This document shows positions 27,099 through 35,296 of a stretch of 46,285 nt of DNA, piece by piece. Position 1 is the first letter of the stretch. Each line of letters opens with the position of its first letter. Source of the stretch: Alphaproteobacteria bacterium HGW-Alphaproteobacteria-1 (lineage in GTDB: Bacteria > Pseudomonadota > Alphaproteobacteria > Rhodobacterales > Rhodobacteraceae); contig PHEQ01000018.1 in NCBI GenBank assembly GCA_002842985.1, forward strand, positions 57,550-103,834, in the 5' to 3' direction. A program made the position numbers and the translations under genes. Under the pieces are notes generated by a model. That model made no database searches and was not told the DNA's origin. It saw only the letters and a list, made by a program, of their open reading frames with translations.

Positions 27099-28867
27099 TG
27101 GGTCAGCCTCAGGGTCTTGACGTTGGCGGCGATGGAGCTGAACGCCGAGGAAATGCTCGTTCCGCTGGCGCGATAGTAGTGGCCGTCGGTGGTGGCGCAT
27201 TTGATCAGTTCACGCTCGGCAGTGCCACCATTAGGCACCTCGAAGCCGATGGAATAGACAACCACACCCTCGCGTTTGGTGGCGGTGCAGACGTTTTGCA
27301 TAAGGATATTTTTCTTGTTGCCGTCCACGTATTCCGACCCGATGTAATCGTTCCACGCGGCGTTTGATCCGGTGATGCGGCGATGAAAATCCGGTGACAT
27401 AAGGCCCCAGGCAATTTCCCAGTCATGCTGGGTGGTGCTGACATAGCCATCAAGCGTGTTGGGCAGGTTATTGAATGCCGAAGCCGAGATATAGGCTTCA
27501 TCCTCGATTGCGTAATACGTATTGTTATTCTGCCTGTAGAGGTAATAGACGGATTCCTCCGGGCCGCTGGCCTCATAGATGCAGACCCAGTTTTTATTGC
27601 CGCACCGCGACAGCCCGTCGCTGCCATAGCGGCGATCATCCACGTTCTTCACGCGGTAGGCGTATTTGAACTCTCGCTGCTGATACTTGACCTCGTAGAG
27701 ATCAGAATGCTTGCCGCGGAATTTCGGGTTTGAGCGGTTAAAGAAATAGGACGTCGTGTTTGCGCCGTCCCCCATGAAGACGATGACCTTGAGGGTTTCG
27801 CCATCAGTGTAATCTGCGGGCACATTGGCACGTTCGGCATCGAGGTCATTGGCCGCGATCATGGCGCTTGTCACCTGACGGAAGGTTGGATCCAGCAGCG
27901 CCGCGCCCCAGTTCATCCCTTCATTGCCCGACGTGTTGCCATCGGGCTGAAGCGCGTCGATCTTGGCGTGCAGCGCGGCCTCGCTTGTCGAGTAGGGCAG
28001 GATGCGCATGTAGTCGTTGTTGTAGCATGAACGCCAGCTTTGGTTGAGATCGTCGAAATCACCGTAGACCGACGTATAGATCATCTGGTTGACGGGAATA
28101 CCGTTGCTGAACGCGGACGACCCGCTGGTCAGCGTGGCATGCGTGTAGTCGTTGTCCTTGAACTCGAGGCACGTGGAATAGTCGTGGGTCTCGTCCACCG
28201 CGAGCGCGTTGAAGATCGACTGTGCCGGGCTGACTGAAAAGCTGAAGGGCACGATGGAGATGACGGTATTGCCCGGCGTGGACTGACCAAGCACGGTCGT
28301 CACGAATTCCTTGGCCGCGTCTTGCAGGTTGCCGATCTTGTTGTTCGAGGCCATCGACCCGGAGACGTCGAGGACAAGCACAACCTCGAGTTTGGGGATG
28401 TGCACCTCGGCGGTTGAAATGCCGCCGACATTCATCGTATCGACGCCGTTGAGCCGCATCAGGAATGTCTCGATCGTGCCGCCGGCGCGGGCGGTGATGC
28501 TCGCGCTGTTCAGGCTCACCGTGATGTCGTCATCCAGCTCCGCCTTTAGGAAATCCGACTTGCCGGCCTTGGCGAAATAATCCTCGATGATGTCGCGCGC
28601 CTCGGTTTCGGTGCGCGCCGTGGCGGCGGCAAGCACCGCGCGGTCAAGCGTGGTCTGCAACCCGGCGCGGGTGGATTCGTGGCGCATCGTATCAAGCGCG
28701 AGCCCCCCCATCATCAGCATGACAACGAAAATGAACAGGCCGAACAGGGTGGCGGACCCGTCCTCTTGTCGCAGGACGCGGTGCCGGTTCCGGCGGCGGA
28801 CTGCGGGTGTCACATTATGAACGGTGGTCGCAACGACCGCTGCTTGGGATTCTTCAGGCAAACGCAT
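27095..28867 (-). CDS. TadG-like protein with von Willebrand factor A domain
   Basis: A 590-residue protein. The N-terminus (about 1-35) is basic, followed by QEDGSATLFGLFIFVVMLM, a TadG-type helix to about residue 60 that would anchor it in the inner membrane. Residues about 160-590 form a large von Willebrand A domain; the MIDAS metal site is Asp167-Val-Ser-Gly-Ser171 in LVLDVSGSM, with a later FMGDGANTTS loop and a distal IGFEV strand. The vWA domain is expanded by a Tyr/Asn-rich insertion (about 390-470). TadG proteins tether Flp pili or act at the envelope. It is the first gene of a three-gene operon; GAGAAGG lies before the start. Confidence 0.88.
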   Translation of the reverse strand: MRLPEESQAAVVATTVHNVTPAVRRRNRHRVLRQEDGSATLFGLFIFVVMLMMGGLALDTMRHESTRAGLQTTLDRAVLAAATARTETEARDIIEDYFAKAGKSDFLKAELDDDITVSLNSASITARAGGTIETFLMRLNGVDTMNVGGISTAEVHIPKLEVVLVLDVSGSMASNNKIGNLQDAAKEFVTTVLGQSTPGNTVISIVPFSFSVSPAQSIFNALAVDETHDYSTCLEFKDNDYTHATLTSGSSAFSNGIPVNQMIYTSVYGDFDDLNQSWRSCYNNDYMRILPYSTSEAALHAKIDALQPDGNTSGNEGMNWGAALLDPTFRQVTSAMIAANDLDAERANVPADYTDGETLKVIVFMGDGANTTSYFFNRSNPKFRGKHSDLYEVKYQQREFKYAYRVKNVDDRRYGSDGLSRCGNKNWVCIYEASGPEESVYYLYRQNNNTYYAIEDEAYISASAFNNLPNTLDGYVSTTQHDWEIAWGLMSPDFHRRITGSNAAWNDYIGSEYVDGNKKNILMQNVCTATKREGVVVYSIGFEVPNGGTAERELIKCATTDGHYYRASGTSISSAFSSIAANVKTLRLTQ

Positions 28868-29202
28868 CTCGATACCTTCTCACCAAATAAGCCCGCACGC
28901 CGCCCCAAGCGCGCCCGCTTTTCCAACGGGTTTTTTCGTCTTCAAATGTGGTCAAATTATGGCCGCCATGTGCCGCAGGGTAAAAGTTAACCATTTGTAA
29001 ATACAATTGAATACCATGGTCTGGATTGTTTCCGGACCGTGGACGAACCCGGTAGGCCAGGACGGCCGAAACGCCCTTTCGACCGGGTCATCCGCCAAAG
29101 TTTCCGGATTTTCGACTCGACATGCGGCCGTCATCCCTTAACCATCGCAAAGGCGGACAAGGGTCGATTTACATCGGCCCGCCACAGCAGAGAGGGGCAA
29201 CC
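28868..29202. other. Divergent intergenic region, tad-like operon / glutamate dehydrogenase
   Basis: 335 bases, clearly richer in A and T than the coding sequence around it (especially 28930-29020). No gene is supported; an in-frame extension of the dehydrogenase to 29122 exists but ATG at 29203 has the better site. The region holds the promoters of both divergent units. The main structure is an imperfect palindrome at 29014-29042, listed separately. Confidence 0.6.
29014..29042. promoter_or_regulatory. Imperfect palindrome, candidate operator
   Basis: CCATGGTCTGGA (29014-29025) faces TCCGGACCGTGG (29031-29042) across TTGTT; 10 of 12 positions pair, the other two as G-T. It is about midway between the two divergent start codons. 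It could be a protein-binding site or an RNA hairpin in the leader of the dehydrogenase message. Confidence 0.45.
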
Positions 29203-30633
29203 ATGACCACCAGACAAGAGCCGACATTCCGCGAAAGCGTCGATCTGATGTTCAACCGCGCGGTGGCGTTGATGGATCTGCCGCCGGGGCTCGAGGAAAA
29301 GATCCGCGTCTGCAACGCCACCTACACGGTGCGCTTCGGCGTGCGGCTGCGCGGCCAGATCCACACCTTCACCGGCTATCGCAGCGTCCATTCCGAGCAT
29401 ATGGAGCCCGTCAAGGGCGGTATCCGCTATGCCATGGCCGTCCATCAGGACGAGGTCGAGGCGCTGGCCGCGCTGATGACCTACAAGTGCGCGCTGGTCG
29501 AGGTGCCGTTCGGCGGCTCCAAGGGCGGCTTGCGGATCGATCCGCGCGCGTGGGAAGAGCACGAGCTTGAACAGATCACCCGCCGTTTCGCCTATGAGCT
29601 GATCAAGCGCGACCTGATCCACCCGGCCCAGAACGTGCCCGCCCCCGACATGGGCACGGGAGAGCGCGAGATGGCCTGGATCGCCGATCAATACAAGCGC
29701 ATGGCCACGACCGACATCAACTATCGTGCCTGCGTGACCGGCAAGCCGGTCAATGGCGGCGGCATCCAGGGCCGCACCGAGGCCACCGGTCGCGGTGTGC
29801 AATACGCGCTTCAGGAGTTTTTCCGCCATCCCGAGGATATCGCGGCCGCGGGCCTTTCGGGAACGCTCGACGGCAAGCGGGTGATCGTGCAGGGTCTTGG
29901 CAATGTGGGCTATCACGCGGCCAAGTTCCTGTCGGAAGAGGACGGCTGCAAGATCACCGCGATCATCGAGCGCGACGGCGCGCTTCTCTCTGATGACGGG
30001 CTCGACGTGGAGGCGGTGCGCAACTGGATCGCGCGCCATGGCGGCGTCGATGGCTACCCGGACGGAAAATATGTCCCCGACGGGGCCAAGGTCCTCGAGC
30101 ACGCGTGCGACATCCTCGTGCCCGCCGCGCTGGAAGGGGTCATCCATCTGGAAAACGCCGCGCGCATCGAGGCACCGTTGATCATCGAAGCCGCCAACGG
30201 GCCGATCACGGCGGGTGCCGACGAGATCCTGCGCCAGAAGGGCACGGTGATCATTCCCGACATGTTTGCCAATGCAGGCGGTGTGACGGTGTCCTATTTC
30301 GAATGGGTCAAGAACCTCAGCCATATCCGCTTTGGCCGGATCGGGCGGCGGCAGGAAGAGTCCCGCCACCAGCTTATCGTGACCGAGCTTGAACGGCTCA
30401 ATCGCGGTATCGGCGACGCCTGGGAGATCTCGCCCGATTTCAAGCAGAAATACCTGCGTGGCGCGGGCGAGCTGGAACTGGTGCGCTCGGGGCTCGATGA
30501 CACGATGCGCACGGCCTATCAGGCGATGCGCGAGATCTGGCACGGGCGCGAGGATGTGACCGATCTGCGTACGGCGGCCTATCTCGTGTCGATCGCGCGC
30601 GTGGCGTCGAGCTATCGCGCGATGGGGCTCTGA
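29203..30633 (+). CDS. Glu/Leu/Phe/Val-type glutamate dehydrogenase
   Basis: A 476-residue enzyme that interconverts glutamate and 2-oxoglutarate plus ammonia. The substrate site reads VKGGIRY (Lys71), TYKCALVEVPFGGSKGGL (Lys95 and catalytic Lys107) and PAPDMGTGEREM. The nucleotide-binding fold begins VIVQGLGNVGYHAAKFL. Later ANGPITAGAD, IIPDMFANAGGVTVSYFEW are family constants. The C-terminus is longer than in short GdhA proteins but standard for the alphaproteobacterial form. Cofactor preference is not decided by what I can see. AGAGGGGCAACC stands before the ATG. Confidence 0.95.
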   Translation: MTTRQEPTFRESVDLMFNRAVALMDLPPGLEEKIRVCNATYTVRFGVRLRGQIHTFTGYRSVHSEHMEPVKGGIRYAMAVHQDEVEALAALMTYKCALVEVPFGGSKGGLRIDPRAWEEHELEQITRRFAYELIKRDLIHPAQNVPAPDMGTGEREMAWIADQYKRMATTDINYRACVTGKPVNGGGIQGRTEATGRGVQYALQEFFRHPEDIAAAGLSGTLDGKRVIVQGLGNVGYHAAKFLSEEDGCKITAIIERDGALLSDDGLDVEAVRNWIARHGGVDGYPDGKYVPDGAKVLEHACDILVPAALEGVIHLENAARIEAPLIIEAANGPITAGADEILRQKGTVIIPDMFANAGGVTVSYFEWVKNLSHIRFGRIGRRQEESRHQLIVTELERLNRGIGDAWEISPDFKQKYLRGAGELELVRSGLDDTMRTAYQAMREIWHGREDVTDLRTAAYLVSIARVASSYRAMGL

Positions 30634-30674
30634 CGGGGCCGCGTCGCGCATTGGCCTGAAAATGGCGTGAACAG

Positions 30675-30696
30675 GGGCGGGGCCGTGGCCCTGCCC
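30675..30696 (+). terminator. Terminator-like hairpin after glutamate dehydrogenase
   Basis: GGGCGGGGCC (30675-30684) and GGCCCTGCCC (30687-30696) are complementary at 9 of 10 positions and are followed by TTGCTATG. It lies in the 105-bp gap before the sarcosine oxidase gene. Confidence 0.4.
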
Positions 30697-30738
30697 TTGC
30701 TATGACGCGGGCAGGACCCGCTTTGGCACGGAGGCATC

Positions 30739-31992
30739 ATGCGGTTCTCGGCGCTGCGTATCTTGACGGAAGGGCTGACCGGCAATCGCGGCTGGCAGGC
30801 GCATTGGCGCGATGCGACGCCAAAGGACAGCTATGACGTGGTGATCATCGGCGGCGGCGGGCATGGCCTCGCCACCGCCTATTACCTGGCCGCGCGGCAC
30901 GGGATCACCAATGTGGCGGTGCTGGAAAAGGGCTATCTTGGCGGCGGCAATGTGGGGCGAAACACAACCATCGTGCGTGCCAATTACGGGTTGCCGGGCA
31001 ATTCGGAGTTTTACAGCCATTCACTGCGGCTCTGGGAGGGGTTGGAGCAGGAGCTGAATTACAACGCGATGATGAGCCAGCGCGGCGTGCTCAACCTGTG
31101 CCATTCCGACGGTCAGCGCGACGCGTTCGCCCGGCGCGGCAACGCGATGCGCAATCAGGGCGACGATGCCGAACTGCTTGACCGCGAGGGCGTGCGCCGG
31201 ATGGTGCCGTTCCTCGATTTCGACACCGCCCGCTTTCCGATCTACGGCGGGTTGTTACAGCGCCGCGCAGGCACGGCGCGCCATGATGCGGTGGCCTGGG
31301 GCTATGCGCGGGGGGCAAGCGCGCGGGGCGTTGACCTCATCCAGAACTGCGAGGTGACGGGCATCGACATCGAGGGCGGCCGCGTCACCGGCGTGCAGAC
31401 CACGCGCGGGGGCATTCGGGCAGGCAAGGTGGCGATGATCGTCGCGGGCCGCTCGGGGCAGGTGGCGGCGATGGCCGGGATGCGCCTGCCGATCGAGAGC
31501 CATGTGCTCCAGGCCTTCGTGACGGAGGGGCTGAAGCCCTGCCTCGATCATGTCGTGACCTTCGGCATGGGGCATTTCTATATCAGCCAGTCCGACAAGG
31601 GCGGGCTGGTCTTTGGCGGCGATCTGGATTTCTACGCCTCCTACGCCGCGCGCGGCAACCTGCCCATGGCCGAGCATGTCATGGAGGCGGGTCTCGCGCT
31701 GATGCCGATGATCGGCAACGCGCAGCTTTTGCGCAGTTGGGGCGGGATCATGGACATGTCGCCGGACGGCTCTCCGATCATCGACCGCACCCATGTTGGC
31801 GGGCTCTATCTCAATTGCGGCTGGTGCTATGGCGGGTTCAAGGCGGTGCCCGGTTCGGGCGACGTGACCGCGCATCTCATTGCCACCGACCGCCCGCACC
31901 CGGTCGCCACACGCTTTCGCCTCGACCGTTTCGCCACCGGGCGCGGGTTGATGGATGAAGAGGGCACCGGCGCGCAGCACAACCTGCACTAA
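30739..31992 (+). CDS. soxB: Sarcosine oxidase beta subunit, orphan
   Basis: A 417-residue flavoprotein, full length for SoxB of the heterotetrameric sarcosine oxidase, which oxidises sarcosine to glycine with transfer of the methyl carbon to THF. The FAD loop is VVIIGGGGHGLATAYYLA (34-51). His182 (GTARHDAVAWGYA) is the expected covalent FMN attachment. GSPIIDRTHVGGLYLNCGWC near the C-terminus and the final GTGAQHNLH are typical. GGAGGC precedes the ATG. The usual soxD, soxA and soxG genes do not follow: the next gene is kpsC on the other strand. So either this is a second beta subunit or the other subunits are elsewhere. Confidence 0.95.
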   Translation: MRFSALRILTEGLTGNRGWQAHWRDATPKDSYDVVIIGGGGHGLATAYYLAARHGITNVAVLEKGYLGGGNVGRNTTIVRANYGLPGNSEFYSHSLRLWEGLEQELNYNAMMSQRGVLNLCHSDGQRDAFARRGNAMRNQGDDAELLDREGVRRMVPFLDFDTARFPIYGGLLQRRAGTARHDAVAWGYARGASARGVDLIQNCEVTGIDIEGGRVTGVQTTRGGIRAGKVAMIVAGRSGQVAAMAGMRLPIESHVLQAFVTEGLKPCLDHVVTFGMGHFYISQSDKGGLVFGGDLDFYASYAARGNLPMAEHVMEAGLALMPMIGNAQLLRSWGGIMDMSPDGSPIIDRTHVGGLYLNCGWCYGGFKAVPGSGDVTAHLIATDRPHPVATRFRLDRFATGRGLMDEEGTGAQHNLH

Positions 31993-32042
31993 GCCTGCGT
32001 GGCAATCATGGACTCGAGTATTTAAGGAACGATGAAACCCGT

Positions 32043-34046
32043 TCAGCGCCAGAGCCGGGCATGGGTGGCGAGTGCGCCTTGAAGCTTGGCCAGCATCCGG
32101 TTGGCGGGGCCTGGACGCGGCAGCGGGCCATGGGCGAGACGCTCGGCCACCACCTCGACCGGGCAGGGCAGGCCGGAGGCGGGATCGCGGTAGCGCGGAT
32201 AGTCGATGAGCGTGGCGTGAACGAGGCCCGCAAGGCCAGGGCGGGCGGTGCGGCGGGCGGGGACCGTGCCCAGATCGCGGGTCAGGCCCCAGCCCGCGTA
32301 GAACGGCGCGCCGGTGGTGGTCACGCGCACGCCACGCAACAGCGCCTCGAACCCCATCAGAGAGGTCATGGTCCAGACCTCATCGACCAGCGGCAGAAGT
32401 GTCGCGGGATTGGTGCCGGGCAGGACCGCATCCACCAGAGCGGCAAGCGTCTCGGGGGGAATTGCGCCGGGGCGCAGCCCTGCCTCTACATCCGGGTGGG
32501 GCTTGTAGAGGATCACGGCACCGGGATTGGTCGCGCGCACCTTGCGGATCAGGTCGAGATTGGTGGCCGTGTCTCCCGCGCCGAGCCGGATCGAGGCATC
32601 GTCCTCGACCTGACCGGGCACAAGGATGCGGTGGCCCTGCGGCAGATCGGGGGCGGGCGCGCCGAGATTGTATTTGCTCAAGGCGTGGCGGATGAGCAAG
32701 GCGATCAGCGCCTCGGCGCGCGCCGCCTGATCGGGGCGCAGCCGCGTGCGCGCGGCGATCAGGCGTTCAAGGCGGCTTTCGCGGGTCGGGTCGTAATAGA
32801 TGCCGAGATCGTCCAGCACGAGTGACAAGGGCGGCACGAGGTCCGCACCAAGGCCCCGCGAGCGCAGGAACCCGTCCTCGACACGCACCGCGCCCTCGGG
32901 AAATGGCATCTGCGCGGAGGCCCAGATCATCGCAGGACGCTCTGGCGCGGCCCGGTCAAATATCACGCGGCGGTAGCGCCCGAAAAAGCCCTGCATCGGC
33001 GCGCGCTTCCAAAGGCGCATCCCGCAGGCGTTCCAGCCCCGGCAATCCTCGCGCCAGGCGCGGGTCTCGGCCTCGAAGGTGCCGAGCGCGGTTTCCAGAT
33101 CGCACAGACGGTCCCGACAGGGATCATACCATTTCGGGTAGAGGATCATTGCCCCGGCAAAAAGCTGCGCGCGGGTGAGCGGGCGCCCGCGCCGGGGCAG
33201 CGGGGCGGGGTGGCGATCCTCCGTGAGGCCCCAGCCGGCATAGAAGGGCTGGCCGAACACATGCGGGCGGTGGCCTGCGAGAATGGCCTCGAACCCCATT
33301 TGCGACGAGACGGTATAGACCGCGATGGCCCCTTCCAGCAGGTGCCAGGGGCTCACCGGATCGGCAAGAAGGCGCACACGGTCAGAGGCATCCACCGCGC
33401 TGAAATGACCGGCGCGATGGCCCTGCGCGGTCTCCGGGTGGGTCTTGATCAGGATGGGGGCGTGCGGGTGTTCTACCTGCGCCGAGACAAGCATGTCGCG
33501 GAAGGTGGCAGCCTCCGCACCACCATGGCGCACCGAGGCATCGCCGCGCGTCTGGTCGATCACCAGCACATATCCCGGCGCGGGGCAGGGCAGATCGGGA
33601 TCGGTGCCGGAATACTTGGACAGGTGCGCCTCTCGCAGCCGCGCCATGGCGCCGCGCGCGCGGTCCAGAAGCGGGGTTTCGTCAAGCGGGTGGCGGGCGA
33701 GGATCTCTTCAAGGTCGGACGGGTGGGAGGCGTCGAAATGCACGCCCTGCCGGTCGATCAACAGGCCGAGGGGCGGCGCGCCGCTGCGCCCCGGCAGGAC
33801 CGAGCGCAAAAAGGCGTCCTCGATCCGCAGGAGACCCGCGCCGGTCCGTGCCGCGACCGTCTCGCCGCGCAGGGCGTAGGGCGAGCGGCCCCAGACGGCC
33901 ACGAGGTCATCGCCCTTGGGCCAGCCGAGCCGCAGATCATATCCCGCAAGCGCGAGGATGCGACGCAAACGCCGCTGCCAGAGAAACCCGCCGTTGAAAT
34001 GGAAAACCCGCCGGGAGATGGTCCCGGCGGGTTCAGGCACTGGCAT
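32043..34046 (-). CDS. kpsC: Capsule Kdo-linker glycosyltransferase KpsC
   Basis: A 667-residue cytoplasmic enzyme with two repeated glycosyltransferase halves. In group 2 capsules KpsC adds alternating beta-Kdo residues to a lipid anchor. The halves share matching blocks: LRIEDAFLRSVLPG against VRVEDGFLRSRGLG, PPLGLLIDRQGVHFD against PPLSLVLDDLGIYYD, and MGFEAILAGHRPHVFGQPF against MGFEALLRGVRVTTTGAPF, each followed by YAGWGLT. The ATG at 34046 is the only good early start that does not overlap the upstream gene; relatives begin about there. A 12-bp hairpin lies inside the first about 14 codons (see separate entry). It is the last gene of a minus-strand set with the export lipoprotein. Confidence 0.93.
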   Translation of the reverse strand: MPVPEPAGTISRRVFHFNGGFLWQRRLRRILALAGYDLRLGWPKGDDLVAVWGRSPYALRGETVAARTGAGLLRIEDAFLRSVLPGRSGAPPLGLLIDRQGVHFDASHPSDLEEILARHPLDETPLLDRARGAMARLREAHLSKYSGTDPDLPCPAPGYVLVIDQTRGDASVRHGGAEAATFRDMLVSAQVEHPHAPILIKTHPETAQGHRAGHFSAVDASDRVRLLADPVSPWHLLEGAIAVYTVSSQMGFEAILAGHRPHVFGQPFYAGWGLTEDRHPAPLPRRGRPLTRAQLFAGAMILYPKWYDPCRDRLCDLETALGTFEAETRAWREDCRGWNACGMRLWKRAPMQGFFGRYRRVIFDRAAPERPAMIWASAQMPFPEGAVRVEDGFLRSRGLGADLVPPLSLVLDDLGIYYDPTRESRLERLIAARTRLRPDQAARAEALIALLIRHALSKYNLGAPAPDLPQGHRILVPGQVEDDASIRLGAGDTATNLDLIRKVRATNPGAVILYKPHPDVEAGLRPGAIPPETLAALVDAVLPGTNPATLLPLVDEVWTMTSLMGFEALLRGVRVTTTGAPFYAGWGLTRDLGTVPARRTARPGLAGLVHATLIDYPRYRDPASGLPCPVEVVAERLAHGPLPRPGPANRMLAKLQGALATHARLWR
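34005..34033 (-). terminator. Hairpin over the 5' end of kpsC
   Basis: AACCCGCCGGGA (34005-34016) and TCCCGGCGGGTT (34022-34033) form a perfect 12-bp stem with a 5-base loop. Read in the direction of transcription (minus strand) the stem ends in GGCGGGTTTTCC, like an intrinsic terminator with a short T-run, 19 bases after the stop of the export lipoprotein gene. It is inside the first codons of kpsC, so it may be an attenuator that lowers kpsC expression. Confidence 0.65.
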
Positions 34047-34051
34047 TGCCG

Positions 34052-35200
34052 TCAAAAGTCCCCGGAGAGGGTCGCCGAGGCGGTCGAGACCGAGCCGACC
34101 GCGCCGAGCGTGCCGGTCAGCGCCGAGATCACCTTGCCCCATTGGGCGAACGGTGCTTCGGTCACGTAGATCGTGTCATTGTCGCGCAGCGCGAAATCGC
34201 GCGCAATGAACATGCCGTTGGGCTGGGTGAGATCAAGCACATAGACCATGCGCTGCGCGCCCTGGAGATCATCGCGCCCGAGCACCATGTTGGCGATATC
34301 GGCAGGCTCGTTGCGAAGCACGAAAACGCCGGTGGGGTCGGCCGCCGCGACGCTCAGACCGCCGACCTGCGCAATCCCTTCGAGCGCCGAGAGGGTCTGC
34401 GTCTCGAAGGTCACGCGCGCCTGTGTGCCGGTTGCGCCGAGCGCGGTGTAGGAGCGGGTATCGGCCTCGACAAGGACACGGTCGCCGCCGCGCAACGGAA
34501 TGTCGAACTGCGGATATTTGAACATGTCCTGAAACCAGACCTTGGCCTGCTTGTCTCCGCGAATGACGGTGATTTGCGCCACTTCCGGGGCAATTGCGAT
34601 GCCGCCCGCCGCAGAGATCATCGCCGAAAGGCGGCGTGTCGGGGCCTCGATCGGATAGACGCCCTGGCCGCCGACCGCGCCGCTGATCGACACGGTCGAG
34701 CCGTTGCCCGCCACGCGGCGCACCTCGACCTGTGGATCGGGGGTTTGCTGTTCGAGCCGCTCGGTGATCACGCGGCGCACGCCTTCGGGCGTGTTGCCCG
34801 CAGCCTTAATGCGACCGGCATAGGGCACGAAGATAAAGCCCGATCCGTCAACCTGCACTTCCTCGAGAATGGTCTGGTTCGACGTGGCCCCCGCCAGAAG
34901 CCCGTCATCGACGTTTTCCCAGATCGTGAGACCCAGCGTGTCGCCGGGGCTGATCTGATCCGAGCCGAGCAGGCCCGCGTTGAGAAAATCATCGGTAAAG
35001 CCAAGTGCGGGCTGCACGGCGGTGGCCCGCGTCACCCGGTCATTCACGGTGACGACAAAGGCATCGCCCTCTTTTTGCACCGATCCGGCGTAGAGTTCGC
35101 GCTTGTTGGGTCCCATGCGCGGCAGGCCGCAGCCCGCGACGATTGTGAAAATCATCAGCGCGGCGACGGGTTTGACCCATCGGGTTCTGGAGGTTGTCAC
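34052..35200 (-). CDS. Capsule/polysaccharide export outer-membrane lipoprotein (Wza/KpsD type)
   Basis: A 382-residue lipoprotein. It begins with a signal peptide and lipobox (MTTSRTRWVKPVAALMIFTI then VAGC, lipid Cys at about 24). The polysaccharide export domain follows (ISPGDTLGLTIWENVDDGLL, then VDGSGFIFVPYAGRIKAAG), with SLBB-type repeats (VSISGAVGGQGVYPIE; PLRGGDRVLVEAD). Such proteins form the outer-membrane channel through which capsule leaves the cell. The start codon is GTG with GAGGAGA upstream, and a promoter with a perfect TTGACA box stands just before. It lies between kpsS and kpsC; the ABC transporter and PCP subunits (KpsM, KpsT, KpsE) are not in the window. Confidence 0.92.
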   Translation of the reverse strand: MTTSRTRWVKPVAALMIFTIVAGCGLPRMGPNKRELYAGSVQKEGDAFVVTVNDRVTRATAVQPALGFTDDFLNAGLLGSDQISPGDTLGLTIWENVDDGLLAGATSNQTILEEVQVDGSGFIFVPYAGRIKAAGNTPEGVRRVITERLEQQTPDPQVEVRRVAGNGSTVSISGAVGGQGVYPIEAPTRRLSAMISAAGGIAIAPEVAQITVIRGDKQAKVWFQDMFKYPQFDIPLRGGDRVLVEADTRSYTALGATGTQARVTFETQTLSALEGIAQVGGLSVAAADPTGVFVLRNEPADIANMVLGRDDLQGAQRMVYVLDLTQPNGMFIARDFALRDNDTIYVTEAPFAQWGKVISALTGTLGAVGSVSTASATLSGDF

Positions 35201-35222
35201 TGCCCGGTCTCCTCGACCTGTT

Positions 35223-35250
35223 ATTGTCTGCCTCGGTATTTTTTTGTCAA
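35223..35250 (-). promoter_or_regulatory. Promoter of the export lipoprotein gene
   Basis: On the minus strand TTGACA (35250-35245), a 16-base spacer and GACAAT (35228-35223) form a sigma-70-like promoter. The -35 box is a perfect match, the -10 box matches at 4 of 6. The implied leader is very short, ending at the GTG start at 35200. Confidence 0.55.
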
Positions 35251-35296
35251 ATTAGCCGAGTGGCCTTTGAAAATCCAGCGTTTCGTGGCGACGGGG

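Noticed and set aside
34047..34142. An extended kpsC start at 34142
   Set aside because: It would overlap the export gene by 91 bases and the extra residues have no similarity; ATG at 34046 agrees with relatives.
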